DNA of 64,000 nucleotides from Shouchella patagoniensis (GTDB taxonomy: Bacteria; Bacillota; Bacilli; Bacillales; Bacillaceae_D), in NCBI RefSeq assembly GCF_002019705.1, contig NZ_KV917377.1, positions 3,969,938 to 4,033,937 on the forward strand. Reading direction: 5' to 3'. The notes under the pieces are model-generated. The model was not told the origin of the DNA and did no database searches. It saw only the letters and a list, made by a program, of their open reading frames with translations. Both the position numbers and the translations under genes were made by a program. Positions 30,070 to 39,196 of the stretch are shown piece after piece (within the stretch, counting starts at the first letter, position 1; each line of letters begins with the position of its first letter).

Positions 30070-30978
30070 ATGAAACGGGCTAGATTAATTTATAACCCAA
30101 GCTCTGGTAGAGAACAGCTGAAGAAAAACCTCAGCTACATATTAAATCGCCTTGAGAATGCAGGCTATGAAGCATCTGCTCACGCGACAACGCCAGAAGA
30201 AGGTTGTGCGATACGGGCGGCTCGCCAGGCAGGGGAACGTGGTTTTGACCTTGTAATTGCAGCAGGTGGAGATGGGACAATCTTCGAAGTTGTTAATGGT
30301 TTAGCTGATTTAGAAAAGCGTCCAATGCTCGGCATCATTCCAGCTGGGACAACAAATGATTTTGCCCGCGCTCTTGAAATTTCACGGGACATTGAGAAGG
30401 CATGTGATGTGCTCTGTGAAGGCCACTACGAGCCGATTGATATTGGGCGAATGAACCAGAAGTATTTTACAAATATTGCTGCGGCAGGAACATTAACAGA
30501 ACTTACATATGAAGTGCCTGCAAAGCTTAAAACAATGGTCGGACAACTTGCATATTATATTAAAGGAATTGAGAAGCTTCCTCAGGTGAAACCAACTGCT
30601 GTTCATATTGAATATGATGGCAAGTTGTTTGAAGGGGAAATCATGATGTTTTTGGTTGCCAACACAAATTCTGTTGGTGGCTTTGAAAAGTTATGCCCAG
30701 ATGCATCACTTCAAGATGGTATGTTTGACTTTATTGTTGTTAAAAAAACGTCGTTTCCAGAATTCGTTCATTTAGCCTCTCTGGCATTACGTGGCGAACA
30801 TATTAACCATCCGAAAGTAATGTACGTCAAAGCAAACCGAATTAAAGTGTCATTGTTTGACAATCATAAGATGCAGCTGAACTTAGACGGTGAACGTGGA
30901 GGCATTCTCCCTGCGGAGTTTGTGAATATGTATCATCACTTTAATTTGCTAATGCCTAAAGAGCGAAAACGCAAATAG
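30070..30978 (+). CDS. dgkB: Diacylglycerol kinase DgkB (YerQ)
   Basis: A 302-residue soluble lipid kinase that returns diacylglycerol, released when lipoteichoic acid is made, to phosphatidic acid. The catalytic-domain start RLIYNPSSGRE, the nucleotide loop AAGGDGTIFEVVNGL and GIIPAGTTNDFAR are intact. Position after gatCAB and before rlmCD matches the B. subtilis yer region. ATG 30070 follows AGTAGGGATT; its own terminator follows. Confidence 0.95.
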   Translation: MKRARLIYNPSSGREQLKKNLSYILNRLENAGYEASAHATTPEEGCAIRAARQAGERGFDLVIAAGGDGTIFEVVNGLADLEKRPMLGIIPAGTTNDFARALEISRDIEKACDVLCEGHYEPIDIGRMNQKYFTNIAAAGTLTELTYEVPAKLKTMVGQLAYYIKGIEKLPQVKPTAVHIEYDGKLFEGEIMMFLVANTNSVGGFEKLCPDASLQDGMFDFIVVKKTSFPEFVHLASLALRGEHINHPKVMYVKANRIKVSLFDNHKMQLNLDGERGGILPAEFVNMYHHFNLLMPKERKRK

Positions 30979-30979
30979 T

Positions 30980-31008
30980 GAAAGCCTTCCTTAACAGGGA
31001 GGCTTTTT
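30980..31008 (+). terminator. Terminator of dgkB
   Basis: AAAGCCTTCC / GGGAGGCTTT stem, then T-rich. Confidence 0.85.
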
Positions 31009-31070
31009 GACATGTTGCATGAAGCGAGAGAAAATAGGGTATGGAGAATGTAGGAAAAGGTGTGTGTGAA

Positions 31071-31643
31071 ATGGATCATGAACTAAGAAATGCACGAGTA
31101 CGCGAACTTCTTGCGATGAACGGATATTTGCTTTTACTATTGCTTTTGTCACTTGTGTTTGTATATGTGCAAGTAGACATGAATGCTCTATTAGTTGTTT
31201 TGGCACTTCTTGTTATCGCTTATAATGGATTGCGGCTTATGACTATAAATAAACCTATGTCTGTTTTTAAGTGGAAACGCTTCTTACTCACACACGAACA
31301 AATCATGTTTGGTCCAGATGAATGGAAGCGAAGAAGAAAATTCGATGCAATTGTACAAATAGCAATGGCACTTGTAATCGGTTTTTTAAGCCAAACGCAA
31401 TTTGCTGGAAGCTCGTGGACGTTGGATGAAGACACGCGTATATTTTTAATAGGAATGACGGCCGTGCTTGCTCTATTAATCAATTACAGTACAATCTCCA
31501 AGGGGCGTACGATTGATACATGGACCGGAGGGGGGCACCGTGGAATTGAGCTTCATGGGAGAACGCTGCACATGATAATCGGTATTGGAGTAGCATGGTT
31601 GGTCGTATTGACATCTCTAACTGGTATGATGTTCTTTTTATAA
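31071..31643 (+). CDS. Membrane protein, first of three tandem paralogues
   Basis: A 190-residue protein with four or five hydrophobic helices, not recognised. Pattern: ELxxxRxxxLLxxNG at the start, two helices, a cytosolic segment ending in EWKRRR, then further helices and a region RTIDTWTGGG. The gene at 31845 has the same plan (ELKKIRIKQLLWING ... EEWKRSR) and a broken third copy follows at 32424, so a tandem duplication occurred. I take ATG 31071 with AAAAGG upstream; ATG 31041 is possible. Confidence 0.7.
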   Translation: MDHELRNARVRELLAMNGYLLLLLLLSLVFVYVQVDMNALLVVLALLVIAYNGLRLMTINKPMSVFKWKRFLLTHEQIMFGPDEWKRRRKFDAIVQIAMALVIGFLSQTQFAGSSWTLDEDTRIFLIGMTAVLALLINYSTISKGRTIDTWTGGGHRGIELHGRTLHMIIGIGVAWLVVLTSLTGMMFFL

Positions 31644-31844
31644 GAGAGAGTAGACAGGAATACGATGAGGAGCGGCAAGTAGGAATGTTGGAAAAAGTAT
31701 TCTATTACTTGTCATGTTTATCCTATACCTGTCTTTTACTTTAAGTGTGGATCGCCATTATGTGAAAAAGCCAGTAATTAATTTTGACTATTATCATTTA
31801 TAATTTGATTTTGAATTATTTATAACGACTGTTGGAGGCTAAAG

Positions 31845-32405
31845 ATGACACGAGAAGAACTTAAGAAAATACGAATAAAGCAATTGTTATGGATAAACGG
31901 TGCACTTATTATTTCTTTTATTATTTATGTTTCACTTCTGACCACAAATATAAGTATGGATGCGATTCAATTTGGACTCGGACTTTTCCTCCTATTGACT
32001 GGAATAAGTGCTATTGTGATAAAAAGAGAACTGCTTTACTTGCTTCCTTCTATGAAGAAATTGATGGACTATGAGAAAGAGAAATTAGGAGAAGAGTGGA
32101 AGCGGAGTCGTTTGACGGGAGGATTTATGCAAATAGGACTAGGCCTATTCTTTATCCTTCTAAATATGCCGCCTTTTTCTAGTGAACCATTTTTGTCATC
32201 AAGAACATTCATTCTTTTCATTATTGGTCTGTCTATTTTGGTAACAGTTGTTGTTAACCTTAGTGTAATCGCCGGTTATCGTAAATTGGATCGCAAGACA
32301 ACAGAAGAGTTAAAAGGATTTACGTTCAAAAACCTAATAATTGGTTTACTGATTGGAATTGCCATTGTCCCTATCGTTATGATTGGCGTTCTGGTGATCA
32401 GTTAA
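31845..32405 (+). CDS. Membrane protein, second of three tandem paralogues
   Basis: A 186-residue protein with about five hydrophobic helices, paralogous to the product of 31071-31643 by its N-terminal helix, the MDYEKEKLGEEWKRSR loop and the following helix pair. ATG 31845 has TTGGAGGC 7 bases upstream. It is separated from the first copy by 200 bases with no clear gene. Function unknown; possibly integral membrane scaffolds. Confidence 0.75.
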   Translation: MTREELKKIRIKQLLWINGALIISFIIYVSLLTTNISMDAIQFGLGLFLLLTGISAIVIKRELLYLLPSMKKLMDYEKEKLGEEWKRSRLTGGFMQIGLGLFFILLNMPPFSSEPFLSSRTFILFIIGLSILVTVVVNLSVIAGYRKLDRKTTEELKGFTFKNLIIGLLIGIAIVPIVMIGVLVIS

Positions 32406-32423
32406 GAAAAGGAGGGTTGGGTA

Positions 32424-32760
32424 ATGACGGAAATTGAGTTGCATTCTTTAAGAAGAAAGGATTTTCTATTATCTACTTTAATGGCTGTACCAGCTGTGTT
32501 TATCGTATTAGTTATGTTTGCTAGTCCAAACCCTCTTATTCTTGTTTCGTTTCTTTCAATAAGTTTAGTATTATACGGGAGCATGCGACTCTTTACATTG
32601 GAAAAGAGATTTACAGTGTTCGCATAGCAGGACAAACTGATTGATTATGAGCAGGGAAAATTAGGGATTGAGTGGAAAAGGAGAGAAAAAAGAAAGCAAT
32701 TGGACTTATTATTGTTATTGCTTTCATGGCTTACGTCTACATTGCGTCCGATGACCATAA
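32424..32760 (+). pseudogene. Third tandem paralogue, interrupted by an in-frame TAG
   Basis: AAAAGGAGGG precedes ATG 32424, and 67 residues follow (two helices ending TLEKRFTVFA) before TAG at 32625-32627. Reading on in the same frame gives DKLIDYEQGKLGIEWKRR, which matches the loop KLMDYEKEKLGEEWKR of the second copy. The third copy is therefore a nonsense mutant, and its C-terminal helices are also gone, the sequence running into the alr terminator. A 67-residue product might still be made. Confidence 0.7.
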
Positions 32761-32766
32761 CTGAAA

Positions 32767-32806
32767 CCAGTGAAGCTGTTACAAGTTCACCTAACAACTT
32801 CACTGG
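32767..32806 (-). terminator. Hairpin past alr
   Basis: CCAGTGAAGCTGTT / AACAACTTCACTGG, 14-bp stem with one G-T pair, downstream of the minus-strand alr. T content after it is modest. Confidence 0.65.
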
Positions 32807-32822
32807 TATTCATAACGTAGGT

Positions 32823-33923
32823 TTATTGATAAATTCGCGGAACACGATTTGAAATTGCGCAGACAATCTCATAATTAATTGTACCGGTTAAGGTTGCCAT
32901 TTGATCGATTGGGAACTCGACAAGATCGCCAACATGAACAGCTTGTAAATCAGTCACATCAATCATTGTTTGATCCATACAAACGCGTCCGATAATCGGA
33001 GCTTCTTTTCCATCAAGATAAGCAAAACCTAAATTGGATAGTGCCCGTGATAAGCCATCCGCGTACCCAATTGGTAAAGTTGCCACCTTTCGTTCAGAAG
33101 GCAAGGTGTGTGTTCTGCCATAGCTAATTGAAGAGCCTCTTGGTAACGTGCGAATTGCCACAACACTAGTATAAAGCGTCATAGCTTGGGTAAGTGGAAG
33201 AGGAAACGTAAGAGCAACATCTGGGAGCAAGCCGTATAAACTGATGCCAACCCGGACCATATCAAGGTGTTTGTCCTTATGGTAGAGAGTCCCTGCACTA
33301 TTACAGCAATGTTTAATGGCAATTGTAATACCCGCATCATCTAATGCATGTGCAAAGCCAAGGAAACGCTCAAATTGTTCATCTGTATAACTTGATTCTA
33401 AATTATCTGCTTCAGCAAAATGAGTAAACAATCCTTCAAGTTCGATTGTGGGATGGTTTGCTAAAGGTCTAGCAAGCTCTAGTAATTCTTCAGTTGTTTG
33501 GACACCAACACGTCCCATACCTGTATCGGTTTTCAAGTGAACTTTAGCTTGATGGTTGCTTGTAGCCATAAAATCTAGTAAGGCATCACGTACTTCTTGG
33601 TTAAAAATGGTGATCGTAATATTGCGGGAGACAGCCTCTTGTAGTGCCTCGGGAGCAGTGTAACCTAATACAAGAATGGGTGCCGTAATCCCAGCATCTC
33701 GAAGCTCGATCGCTTCATCAAGAATAGCCACTCCAAGATAAGTTGCGCCTCCAGCGAGCGCAGCTTTGGCTACAGGAAGGGCACCATGTCCATATCCATC
33801 TCCTTTTACAACCGCCATAAGCTGAGCACCTTGTGAAAGGGATTCTTTAAAGTGAGTGGCATTGGTTTTTATTGCGTTTAAATCAATTGCAGCAAATGTG
33901 TTGCGGTGGCTACTTGTTTTCAC
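32823..33923 (-). CDS. alr: Alanine racemase
   Basis: A 366-residue fold-type III PLP enzyme that interconverts L- and D-alanine for peptidoglycan. AVVKGDGYGHGA holds the PLP lysine; the second catalytic base, a tyrosine, is in SISYGRTH; the RVCMDQTMIDV motif is clear. The start is GTG 33923 with AAAGGAG 9 bases upstream. The first gene of B. subtilis-type alr loci usually precedes a toxin-antitoxin pair; here it instead follows ald, adeR and alsT, all acting on alanine. Confidence 0.95.
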   Translation of the reverse strand: MKTSSHRNTFAAIDLNAIKTNATHFKESLSQGAQLMAVVKGDGYGHGALPVAKAALAGGATYLGVAILDEAIELRDAGITAPILVLGYTAPEALQEAVSRNITITIFNQEVRDALLDFMATSNHQAKVHLKTDTGMGRVGVQTTEELLELARPLANHPTIELEGLFTHFAEADNLESSYTDEQFERFLGFAHALDDAGITIAIKHCCNSAGTLYHKDKHLDMVRVGISLYGLLPDVALTFPLPLTQAMTLYTSVVAIRTLPRGSSISYGRTHTLPSERKVATLPIGYADGLSRALSNLGFAYLDGKEAPIIGRVCMDQTMIDVTDLQAVHVGDLVEFPIDQMATLTGTINYEIVCAISNRVPRIYQ

Positions 33924-33954
33924 AAGTCAACACTCCTTTCAAGTCAAAAAACAC

Positions 33955-33992
33955 AGAGAAAGCCCCTCATCATATCGATGCAGGGGCTTCGT
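33955..33992 (-). terminator. Terminator of ald
   Basis: AAGCCCCT / AGGGGCTT stem in the ald-alr gap. Confidence 0.8.
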
Positions 33993-34006
33993 GTTGCTAG
34001 CAGTTA

Positions 34007-35140
34007 TTAAGCATGTTTTGTTGATTTTGCAAGGGCTTCTTCAACAGTAACAAGCTCATATCCAAGATCGCGTGCAACAGCGCTGTACGTGACATCGCCA
34101 TTCGCTACGTTTAGGCCAAGAGCAAGTGCTGGATTTTCAGCAAGTGCTTTTTGTACGCCTTTGTTTGCAATTTGCATCGCGTAAGGGATTGTCACATTTG
34201 TCAGTCCAAGCGTTGATGTGCGTGGAACAGCACCAGGCATGTTCGCAACCGCATAGTGTACAACGCCATGCTTCGTATATGTCGGGTTATCGTGTGTTGT
34301 GATTTTATCTACTGTTTCAATAATACCACCTTGGTCAATAGCTACGTCAACAACAACTGAACCTGGAGACATGGATTTAATCATTTCTTCTGTTACAAGC
34401 TTCGGTGCTTTTGCTCCAGGAATAAGAACAGCGCCGATGACTAGGTCAGAATCTTTAACCGCTTCTGCAATGTTAAGCGGGTTAGACATAAGTGTTTGAA
34501 TGTCATTACCGAAAAGATCATCAATTTGACGGAGACGATCTGCACTCAAATCGATTAATGTAACATCAGCTCCAAGACCAACTGCGATTTTTGCTGCGTT
34601 TGTACCAACAACCCCGCCGCCAATAACGGTCACTTTTCCACGTTTCACACCAGGAACACCAGAAAGAAGAATTCCTTTTCCACCTTTTAGTTTTTCAAGG
34701 AATTGAGCACCAATTTGAGAAGCCATACGTCCAGCTACTTCACTCATAGGTGTAAGAAGTGGAAGCGTGCGGTTTACTTCAACGGTTTCGTAAGCAATTG
34801 CAATGACGCCACTATCGACGAGTGCTTGAGCAAGTTCTGGTTCTGCAGCAAGGTGCAAGTATGTGAACAAGATTAAGCCTTCACGGAAATAAACATACTC
34901 AGAACTTAGTGGCTCTTTTACTTTCATAATCATGTCTGATTTTGCCCAAACGTCTTTTGCTTCAGCAATAATGGTAGCACCAGCTGTAGCATAATCTGTA
35001 TCTTCAAAGCTTGAGCCTACACCAGCGTTTTGTTCAACTAAAATCGTGTGACCTGCTTTTGTGAGTGCAACAACACCTGCTGGCGTAATTGCAACGCGGT
35101 TTTCGTTATTTTTAATTTCTCTAGGGATACCAATAATCAT
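34007..35140 (-). CDS. ald: Alanine dehydrogenase
   Basis: A 377-residue NAD-dependent enzyme turning L-alanine into pyruvate and ammonia; B. subtilis Ald has 378 residues and is needed for growth on alanine and normal sporulation. [17 protein letters not shown] at the start, KVKEPL with the pyruvate-binding lysine, and [13 protein letters not shown] for NAD are intact. ATG 35140 follows GGAGG; in-frame starts at 35155 and 35212 are less likely. The candidate promoter (-10 TATACT on the minus strand, 35184-35189) lacks a good -35, fitting activation by AdeR. Confidence 0.96.
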   Translation of the reverse strand: MIIGIPREIKNNENRVAITPAGVVALTKAGHTILVEQNAGVGSSFEDTDYATAGATIIAEAKDVWAKSDMIMKVKEPLSSEYVYFREGLILFTYLHLAAEPELAQALVDSGVIAIAYETVEVNRTLPLLTPMSEVAGRMASQIGAQFLEKLKGGKGILLSGVPGVKRGKVTVIGGGVVGTNAAKIAVGLGADVTLIDLSADRLRQIDDLFGNDIQTLMSNPLNIAEAVKDSDLVIGAVLIPGAKAPKLVTEEMIKSMSPGSVVVDVAIDQGGIIETVDKITTHDNPTYTKHGVVHYAVANMPGAVPRTSTLGLTNVTIPYAMQIANKGVQKALAENPALALGLNVANGDVTYSAVARDLGYELVTVEEALAKSTKHA

Positions 35141-35242
35141 GTCATCGTCCTCCATAAAAAGGGATATGTGCTTCAATACGTTTAGTATAAATCCACAAAA
35201 GAACGATTGCATTGTGCTAGATATTTAAAATGGAAGCGTTTG

Positions 35243-35260
35243 TTTGTGTAAATCAACAAA
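35243..35260 (-). promoter_or_regulatory. Candidate AdeR operator upstream of ald
   Basis: TTTGTGTAAATCAACAAA agrees at 15 of 18 positions with a sequence upstream of alsT (36553-36570). It lies 103-120 bases before the ald start and just after the adeR stop. It sits within a CGTTTGTT/AACAAACG inverted repeat, which could alternatively be an adeR terminator hairpin, though no T run follows. Confidence 0.5.
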
Positions 35261-35264
35261 CGGT

Positions 35265-36500
35265 CTATTTCATGTTGTGAAAGAGCTTCATATCTAAATA
35301 AATGCCAATTTTTTGGACAGGGTCTTTTAAATCAACCATTGTAATTTCTTTAATTCGTTTTAGACGATAATTTAATGTGTTTACATGACAATGAAGCAAT
35401 TTTGCAGCTTCGCTCATATTGTCTTCTTTATCGAGAACAGCTTCAAGCGTCTCTAGCAAGTTCGTTCGATTCTCACGATCATAAGCTTGTAATTTTTGAA
35501 TGACATGGTTGGCAGCAAGCTTCTTCGTGTCACTTGAACGTTTTAGGATATCAATGTAACGAAAAACACCTAGTTCATGATAAAAAATAGATTCATGTAG
35601 TTCTCTTTTAAATAATTGCTTTAAACGAATGACGGTACTGGCTTCTTCAAAGCTAGACTTTACATCATCATATTGTTCTTTCGGATAGCTACAGCCAGAT
35701 GCGGTCATACAGAGATCAAAACGTTCCTTCAGTTGTCCAGAGAATGTAGCAATAAACTCACGCGCTTCTTGATCAAAATCCACCACAGATTTAGGTGATA
35801 CTAATAAAATTAATTCATTTTCATCGAGTGTTTGAATGAGAATTTCCATGCGCTGTGCTGTTTTTGCTGCATAGGCAAGCTGCTTATATTGTGCTTGTGT
35901 CATCGACTCAAACGAAAACACAATGATGGCAATGGCCTGATCTTTTTTTAATCCCAAGCGCTTTAAATGTCCAGCAACCGTATTGTGGTCTGCGACATCA
36001 CCTGTCATCATTTGCCAGAGCAATTCTTGGTCGTTCCGTTCTCTTCGTTTTGTTTGTAAATTTAATTGTAAAAGTTGATTTCTTGCTTTAATAGCAGCCA
36101 ATTTTAAGTCAGCTAAATCTTGCTCAGTCAGAGAGCGACCGACCTCAAGAACCCATATGTAGCCAAGGACTTCTTCATTCTTCCGAATGGAGATAGCAAC
36201 ACGATTGCCAAGACCGATATCAGAAATCGTCGGGATTACTAGTGGGTCATCACTTTTATTGAGCGTGGGGATTACCCCGTCTTTCCAAAAGCGATTGATG
36301 ACACGTTCGGGCACCCGTCTTCCAATAATAGTCGAGATGCGAGCAGCATCGGTTTCATCTTCGTGAGAACTATAAGCAAGCAAATGGTGATTCGAATCTT
36401 CTATTGTAACAGGACAATGGAGACGCTCACTGATGGCGTCCGCGAAGTCGTCGAGTGAATCAAATGGTTGATTGAAAAGGTGGTTCGATTCTTTGTCCAT
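35265..36500 (-). CDS. adeR: PucR/CdaR-family activator AdeR
   Basis: A 411-residue transcription factor. The N-terminal half is sensory (GAF-like, residues 10-150), a GGDEF-like middle follows, and the C-terminal PucR helix-turn-helix (about residues 350-400) reads NMSEAAKLLHCHVNTLNYRLKRI. In B. subtilis AdeR activates ald in response to alanine. Its place immediately before ald on the same strand and divergent from an alanine symporter gene makes this the likely orthologue. ATG 36500 has GAAGGAGC upstream. Confidence 0.88.
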   Translation of the reverse strand: MDKESNHLFNQPFDSLDDFADAISERLHCPVTIEDSNHHLLAYSSHEDETDAARISTIIGRRVPERVINRFWKDGVIPTLNKSDDPLVIPTISDIGLGNRVAISIRKNEEVLGYIWVLEVGRSLTEQDLADLKLAAIKARNQLLQLNLQTKRRERNDQELLWQMMTGDVADHNTVAGHLKRLGLKKDQAIAIIVFSFESMTQAQYKQLAYAAKTAQRMEILIQTLDENELILLVSPKSVVDFDQEAREFIATFSGQLKERFDLCMTASGCSYPKEQYDDVKSSFEEASTVIRLKQLFKRELHESIFYHELGVFRYIDILKRSSDTKKLAANHVIQKLQAYDRENRTNLLETLEAVLDKEDNMSEAAKLLHCHVNTLNYRLKRIKEITMVDLKDPVQKIGIYLDMKLFHNMK

Positions 36501-36552
36501 AAATCAAGCTCCTTCTTTAATTTGTTGTAAATCACGAAGCAAGCGTTTTCAG

Positions 36553-36570
36553 TTTGTGTACATTCACAAA
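36553..36570. promoter_or_regulatory. Candidate AdeR operator between adeR and the alanine symporter gene
   Basis: TTTGTGTACATTCACAAA, a perfect TTTGTG-N6-CACAAA inverted repeat, nearly the same as the site upstream of ald. A weaker relative, TTTGTTGTAAATCACGAA, is at 36521-36538, close to the adeR start. Confidence 0.55.
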
Positions 36571-36652
36571 TACAAGTCTTGATTGTCGTGATAGAATAAC
36601 TTACGATTAGATAATATTATCATACAATAGGATGTCCTTAGGGGTGAGCAAC

Positions 36653-38050
36653 ATGAGTATTTTAGAAGTACTCGAGAATATCAACGCAGTTTTATGGGGA
36701 CCACCCAGTTTAATTTTACTTTTTGGGACAGGCTTATTTTTAACCTTTGCCCTCAAAGGCTTACAATTTCGTCGGTTAGGTCACGCGTTTAGACTTGGCT
36801 TTGGAAAGGAAGACGAAAAAGATTCCGCTGCTGAAGGAGACATAAGTCATTTTAAAACATTAATGACAACGTTATCAGCGACAATCGGAATTGGAAACAT
36901 TGCTGGTGTAGCAACGGCCGTTACGCTTGGTGGTCCTGGAGCCATTTTCTGGATGTGGATTGTTGGTTTGCTAGGAATGGCCACGAAGTATGCAGAAGCG
37001 CTTCTTGCAGTGAAATACCGTGTAAAAAATGATCGTGGTGAATATTCAAGCGGTCCAATGTATTATATTGAAAAAGGGTTAGGAAAGAAATTTAAATTTC
37101 TTGCAATCGCATTCGCATTATTTGGAGCGATAGCGGCACTTGGTATTGGAAACAGCGTACAGTCAAATACAATTGCAGATGTTGCTTTAACTAGTTTTAG
37201 TATTCCAAACTGGCTAACAGGACTTCTTCTAATTGTTCTAGTTAGCTTCATAATCTTTGGCGGAATTCAGCGCATTAGCACTGTAGCAAGTTTCTTTGTT
37301 CCGATCATGGCGATTTTGTACATGGGTGCAGCGATTTTAATTTTGATACTTAATTATAATTTAATTTTACCTGCGTTTGAACTGATTTTCTATTATGCAT
37401 TTAACCCAGTTGCTGCTGTTGGCGGTTTTGTTGGTATTGTAGTTGCTGAAGCGATTCGCAATGGTGTTGCTCGAGGAATCTTTTCTAACGAAGCTGGTCT
37501 TGGTACAGCTGCATTAATTGCAGGGAGTGCTCGTGGTGATCATCCAGTTAAACAGGCACTTGTTGCAATGACAGGTACGTTTATAGTAACAATTATTGTC
37601 TGCACGATGACCGGACTTGTCTTACTAATTACTGGTTTCTGGGATCAAACAGGCGGTTTAATTTCTAACGTACCTCATGACTCAACGCTTGAAGCAGGTG
37701 CTTTAACCAGTGCTGCCTTTGGTTCAGTCCTTGGAGTCGTAGGTGAATATATTGTATCTCTTTCTGTTATATTCTTTGGCTTCTCCACAATTGTTGGTTG
37801 GTATGTATACGGTGAGAAATGTTTTGAATACTTAATTGGAACAAAAGGAATTACGTCTTACCGTATTATTTATGTACTTGCTTGTGGAATTGGTACTGTG
37901 GCAAGCCTTCAAACAGTATGGGCATTTGCCGACATGGCTAATGCACTTATGATGATTCCAAACTTAATTGCCTTGCTGTTGCTTTGGAAAGTTGTCGTTT
38001 CTGAAACGAACGATTACTTTACAAATTTCTATAAGCATGGAAAAGGATAA
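36653..38050 (+). CDS. Sodium:alanine symporter family protein (AlsT-like, AGCS)
   Basis: A 465-residue transporter of the alanine/glycine:cation symporter family with about eleven membrane helices. Family motifs: TALSATIGIGNIAG-like sequence (here TTLSATIGIGNIAGVATA), GGPGAIFWMWIVGLLGMATKYAE, and NGVARGIFSNEAGLGTAA. Start ATG 36653 follows AGGGGTGAG; an in-frame ATG at 36632 is weaker. Divergent from adeR, so it is likely part of the alanine response. Confidence 0.93.
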   Translation: MSILEVLENINAVLWGPPSLILLFGTGLFLTFALKGLQFRRLGHAFRLGFGKEDEKDSAAEGDISHFKTLMTTLSATIGIGNIAGVATAVTLGGPGAIFWMWIVGLLGMATKYAEALLAVKYRVKNDRGEYSSGPMYYIEKGLGKKFKFLAIAFALFGAIAALGIGNSVQSNTIADVALTSFSIPNWLTGLLLIVLVSFIIFGGIQRISTVASFFVPIMAILYMGAAILILILNYNLILPAFELIFYYAFNPVAAVGGFVGIVVAEAIRNGVARGIFSNEAGLGTAALIAGSARGDHPVKQALVAMTGTFIVTIIVCTMTGLVLLITGFWDQTGGLISNVPHDSTLEAGALTSAAFGSVLGVVGEYIVSLSVIFFGFSTIVGWYVYGEKCFEYLIGTKGITSYRIIYVLACGIGTVASLQTVWAFADMANALMMIPNLIALLLLWKVVVSETNDYFTNFYKHGKG

Positions 38051-38061
38051 CAAAACAAAGC

Positions 38062-38090
38062 AAGAGGTCATAGTCAGCTATGGCCTCTTA
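38062..38090. terminator. Terminator between the symporter and Nudix genes
   Basis: AAGAGGTCATAG / CTATGGCCTCTT hairpin between convergent genes. Confidence 0.8.
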
Positions 38091-38105
38091 TTCATGTTAT
38101 AAAGG

Positions 38106-38513
38106 TCAAAATTCAACGAGAAATGGTTGATTCGTATTGTTTAAACAATCCTCGATTCGTTGGCTAAAATTATTCCACGTAACCATTTCAAGTGCTTTCG
38201 CAAGTGGAAAAAATCCAACTTCTAGACTTTCTTCTGATGGAGTAGGTTCACCGCCAATTGGTTTAGCTAAAAAGAGGATGTTGCAAATCGAATGGTTGAT
38301 GTTCTGATAAACACCACAAAATTTGATGATTTCAACATCAATTCCTGTTTCTTCTTTTGTTTCACGTATCGCTGCAGCTTGTATCGATTCACTAATCTCT
38401 ACTTGACCGCCAGGCATTTCCCATCCTCTCCGTGGACCTTTGATTAATAAAAGCTCTTCGTTTGAATTGACAACAATGGTTGCTGCCGAAACAAAGTGTT
38501 TTGGTGGGACCAT
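38106..38513 (-). CDS. Nudix hydrolase
   Basis: A 135-residue pyrophosphohydrolase. The complete Nudix box is present at residues 36-58 (G-x5-E-x7-RETKEETGI), and the upstream GWEMPGG is typical of MutT-like members that clean up oxidised or non-canonical nucleotides. Substrate unknown. Single gene, minus strand. Confidence 0.9.
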   Translation of the reverse strand: MVPPKHFVSAATIVVNSNEELLLIKGPRRGWEMPGGQVEISESIQAAAIRETKEETGIDVEIIKFCGVYQNINHSICNILFLAKPIGGEPTPSEESLEVGFFPLAKALEMVTWNNFSQRIEDCLNNTNQPFLVEF

Positions 38514-38604
38514 TCAGATACCTCCCAAGTCTTTACTATGACACTACCGTGATCAGCTAGCCACCGCAAGCTATTCTTTAGGAGAATCGTTTTTTATTTT
38601 ATAG

Positions 38605-38634
38605 TTGAAAATGATTATCACTATCATTTAAACT
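38605..38634 (+). promoter_or_regulatory. Candidate promoter of the flavodoxin gene
   Basis: TTGAAA (38605-38610), 18 bp, TAAACT (38629-38634); the spacer holds the Fur box. Confidence 0.5.
38612..38626 (+). promoter_or_regulatory. Fur box before flavodoxin
   Basis: TGATTAT-C-ACTATCA matches the 7-1-7 Fur consensus at 12 of 14 positions and covers the promoter spacer. Confidence 0.8.
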
Positions 38635-38665
38635 AATGAGGAGAACGGAAAGGAGAGAATTTCCA

Positions 38666-39124
38666 ATGCGAGTGTGTATTGTCTTTGCCAGCATGTCAGG
38701 AAATACAGAAGATATTGCTGTAATCATAAAAAAAGAACTTTTAAAAGGTGGAGTAAATGTAGACGTTGAAGAAATGGATGGCTATTCAGCGAGTGACTTA
38801 GAAGATTATGACGGGGTGCTTATAGGTAGCTATACGTGGGGGGACGGAGATTTACCTTATGAAGCAGAGGATTTTGAAGAAGAATTGACGGAAATCGATT
38901 TATCAGGTATACCAGCAGCTGCTTTTGGTTCTGGAGATCGTGTGTATCCTTCTTATTGTGAGGCGGTACATATTTTTGAAAAAACACTTCGAGAATGCGG
39001 AGCAACCATTGTAAGTGAATGTCTAGAAATCGAATTTGATCCAAATACAGATGCGGAAATTGAGGCATGCCGAATATTCGCTCAGACCTATCTTCATGCA
39101 TTAAAACAGCGCATTGCTGTTTAA
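38666..39124 (+). CDS. Short-chain flavodoxin, iron-regulated (YkuN/YkuP-like)
   Basis: A 152-residue FMN electron carrier. The phosphate loop SMSGNTE (residues 8-14), the first aromatic loop SYTWGDGDLP and the second GSGDRVYPSYC are all seen. Short flavodoxins replace ferredoxin when iron is scarce; in B. subtilis ykuN and ykuP are Fur-repressed, and the Fur box here points to the same use. ATG 38666 has AAAGGAG 10 bases upstream; an in-frame ATG at 38636 is close to the promoter and unlikely. Confidence 0.93.
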   Translation: MRVCIVFASMSGNTEDIAVIIKKELLKGGVNVDVEEMDGYSASDLEDYDGVLIGSYTWGDGDLPYEAEDFEEELTEIDLSGIPAAAFGSGDRVYPSYCEAVHIFEKTLRECGATIVSECLEIEFDPNTDAEIEACRIFAQTYLHALKQRIAV

Positions 39125-39128
39125 GCCT

Positions 39129-39156
39129 TTGTTAGGCACGTCCTTCATGGTACAAT
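39129..39156 (+). promoter_or_regulatory. Candidate promoter of rlmCD
   Basis: TTGTTA (39129-39134), 16 bp, TACAAT (39151-39156). The -10 overlaps the upstream in-frame ATG at 39155, so translation from that ATG is unlikely. Confidence 0.55.
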
Positions 39157-39196
39157 GGGAAAAGTGAAATCCGCCAAAAAAGGACGTAAAGAAACC

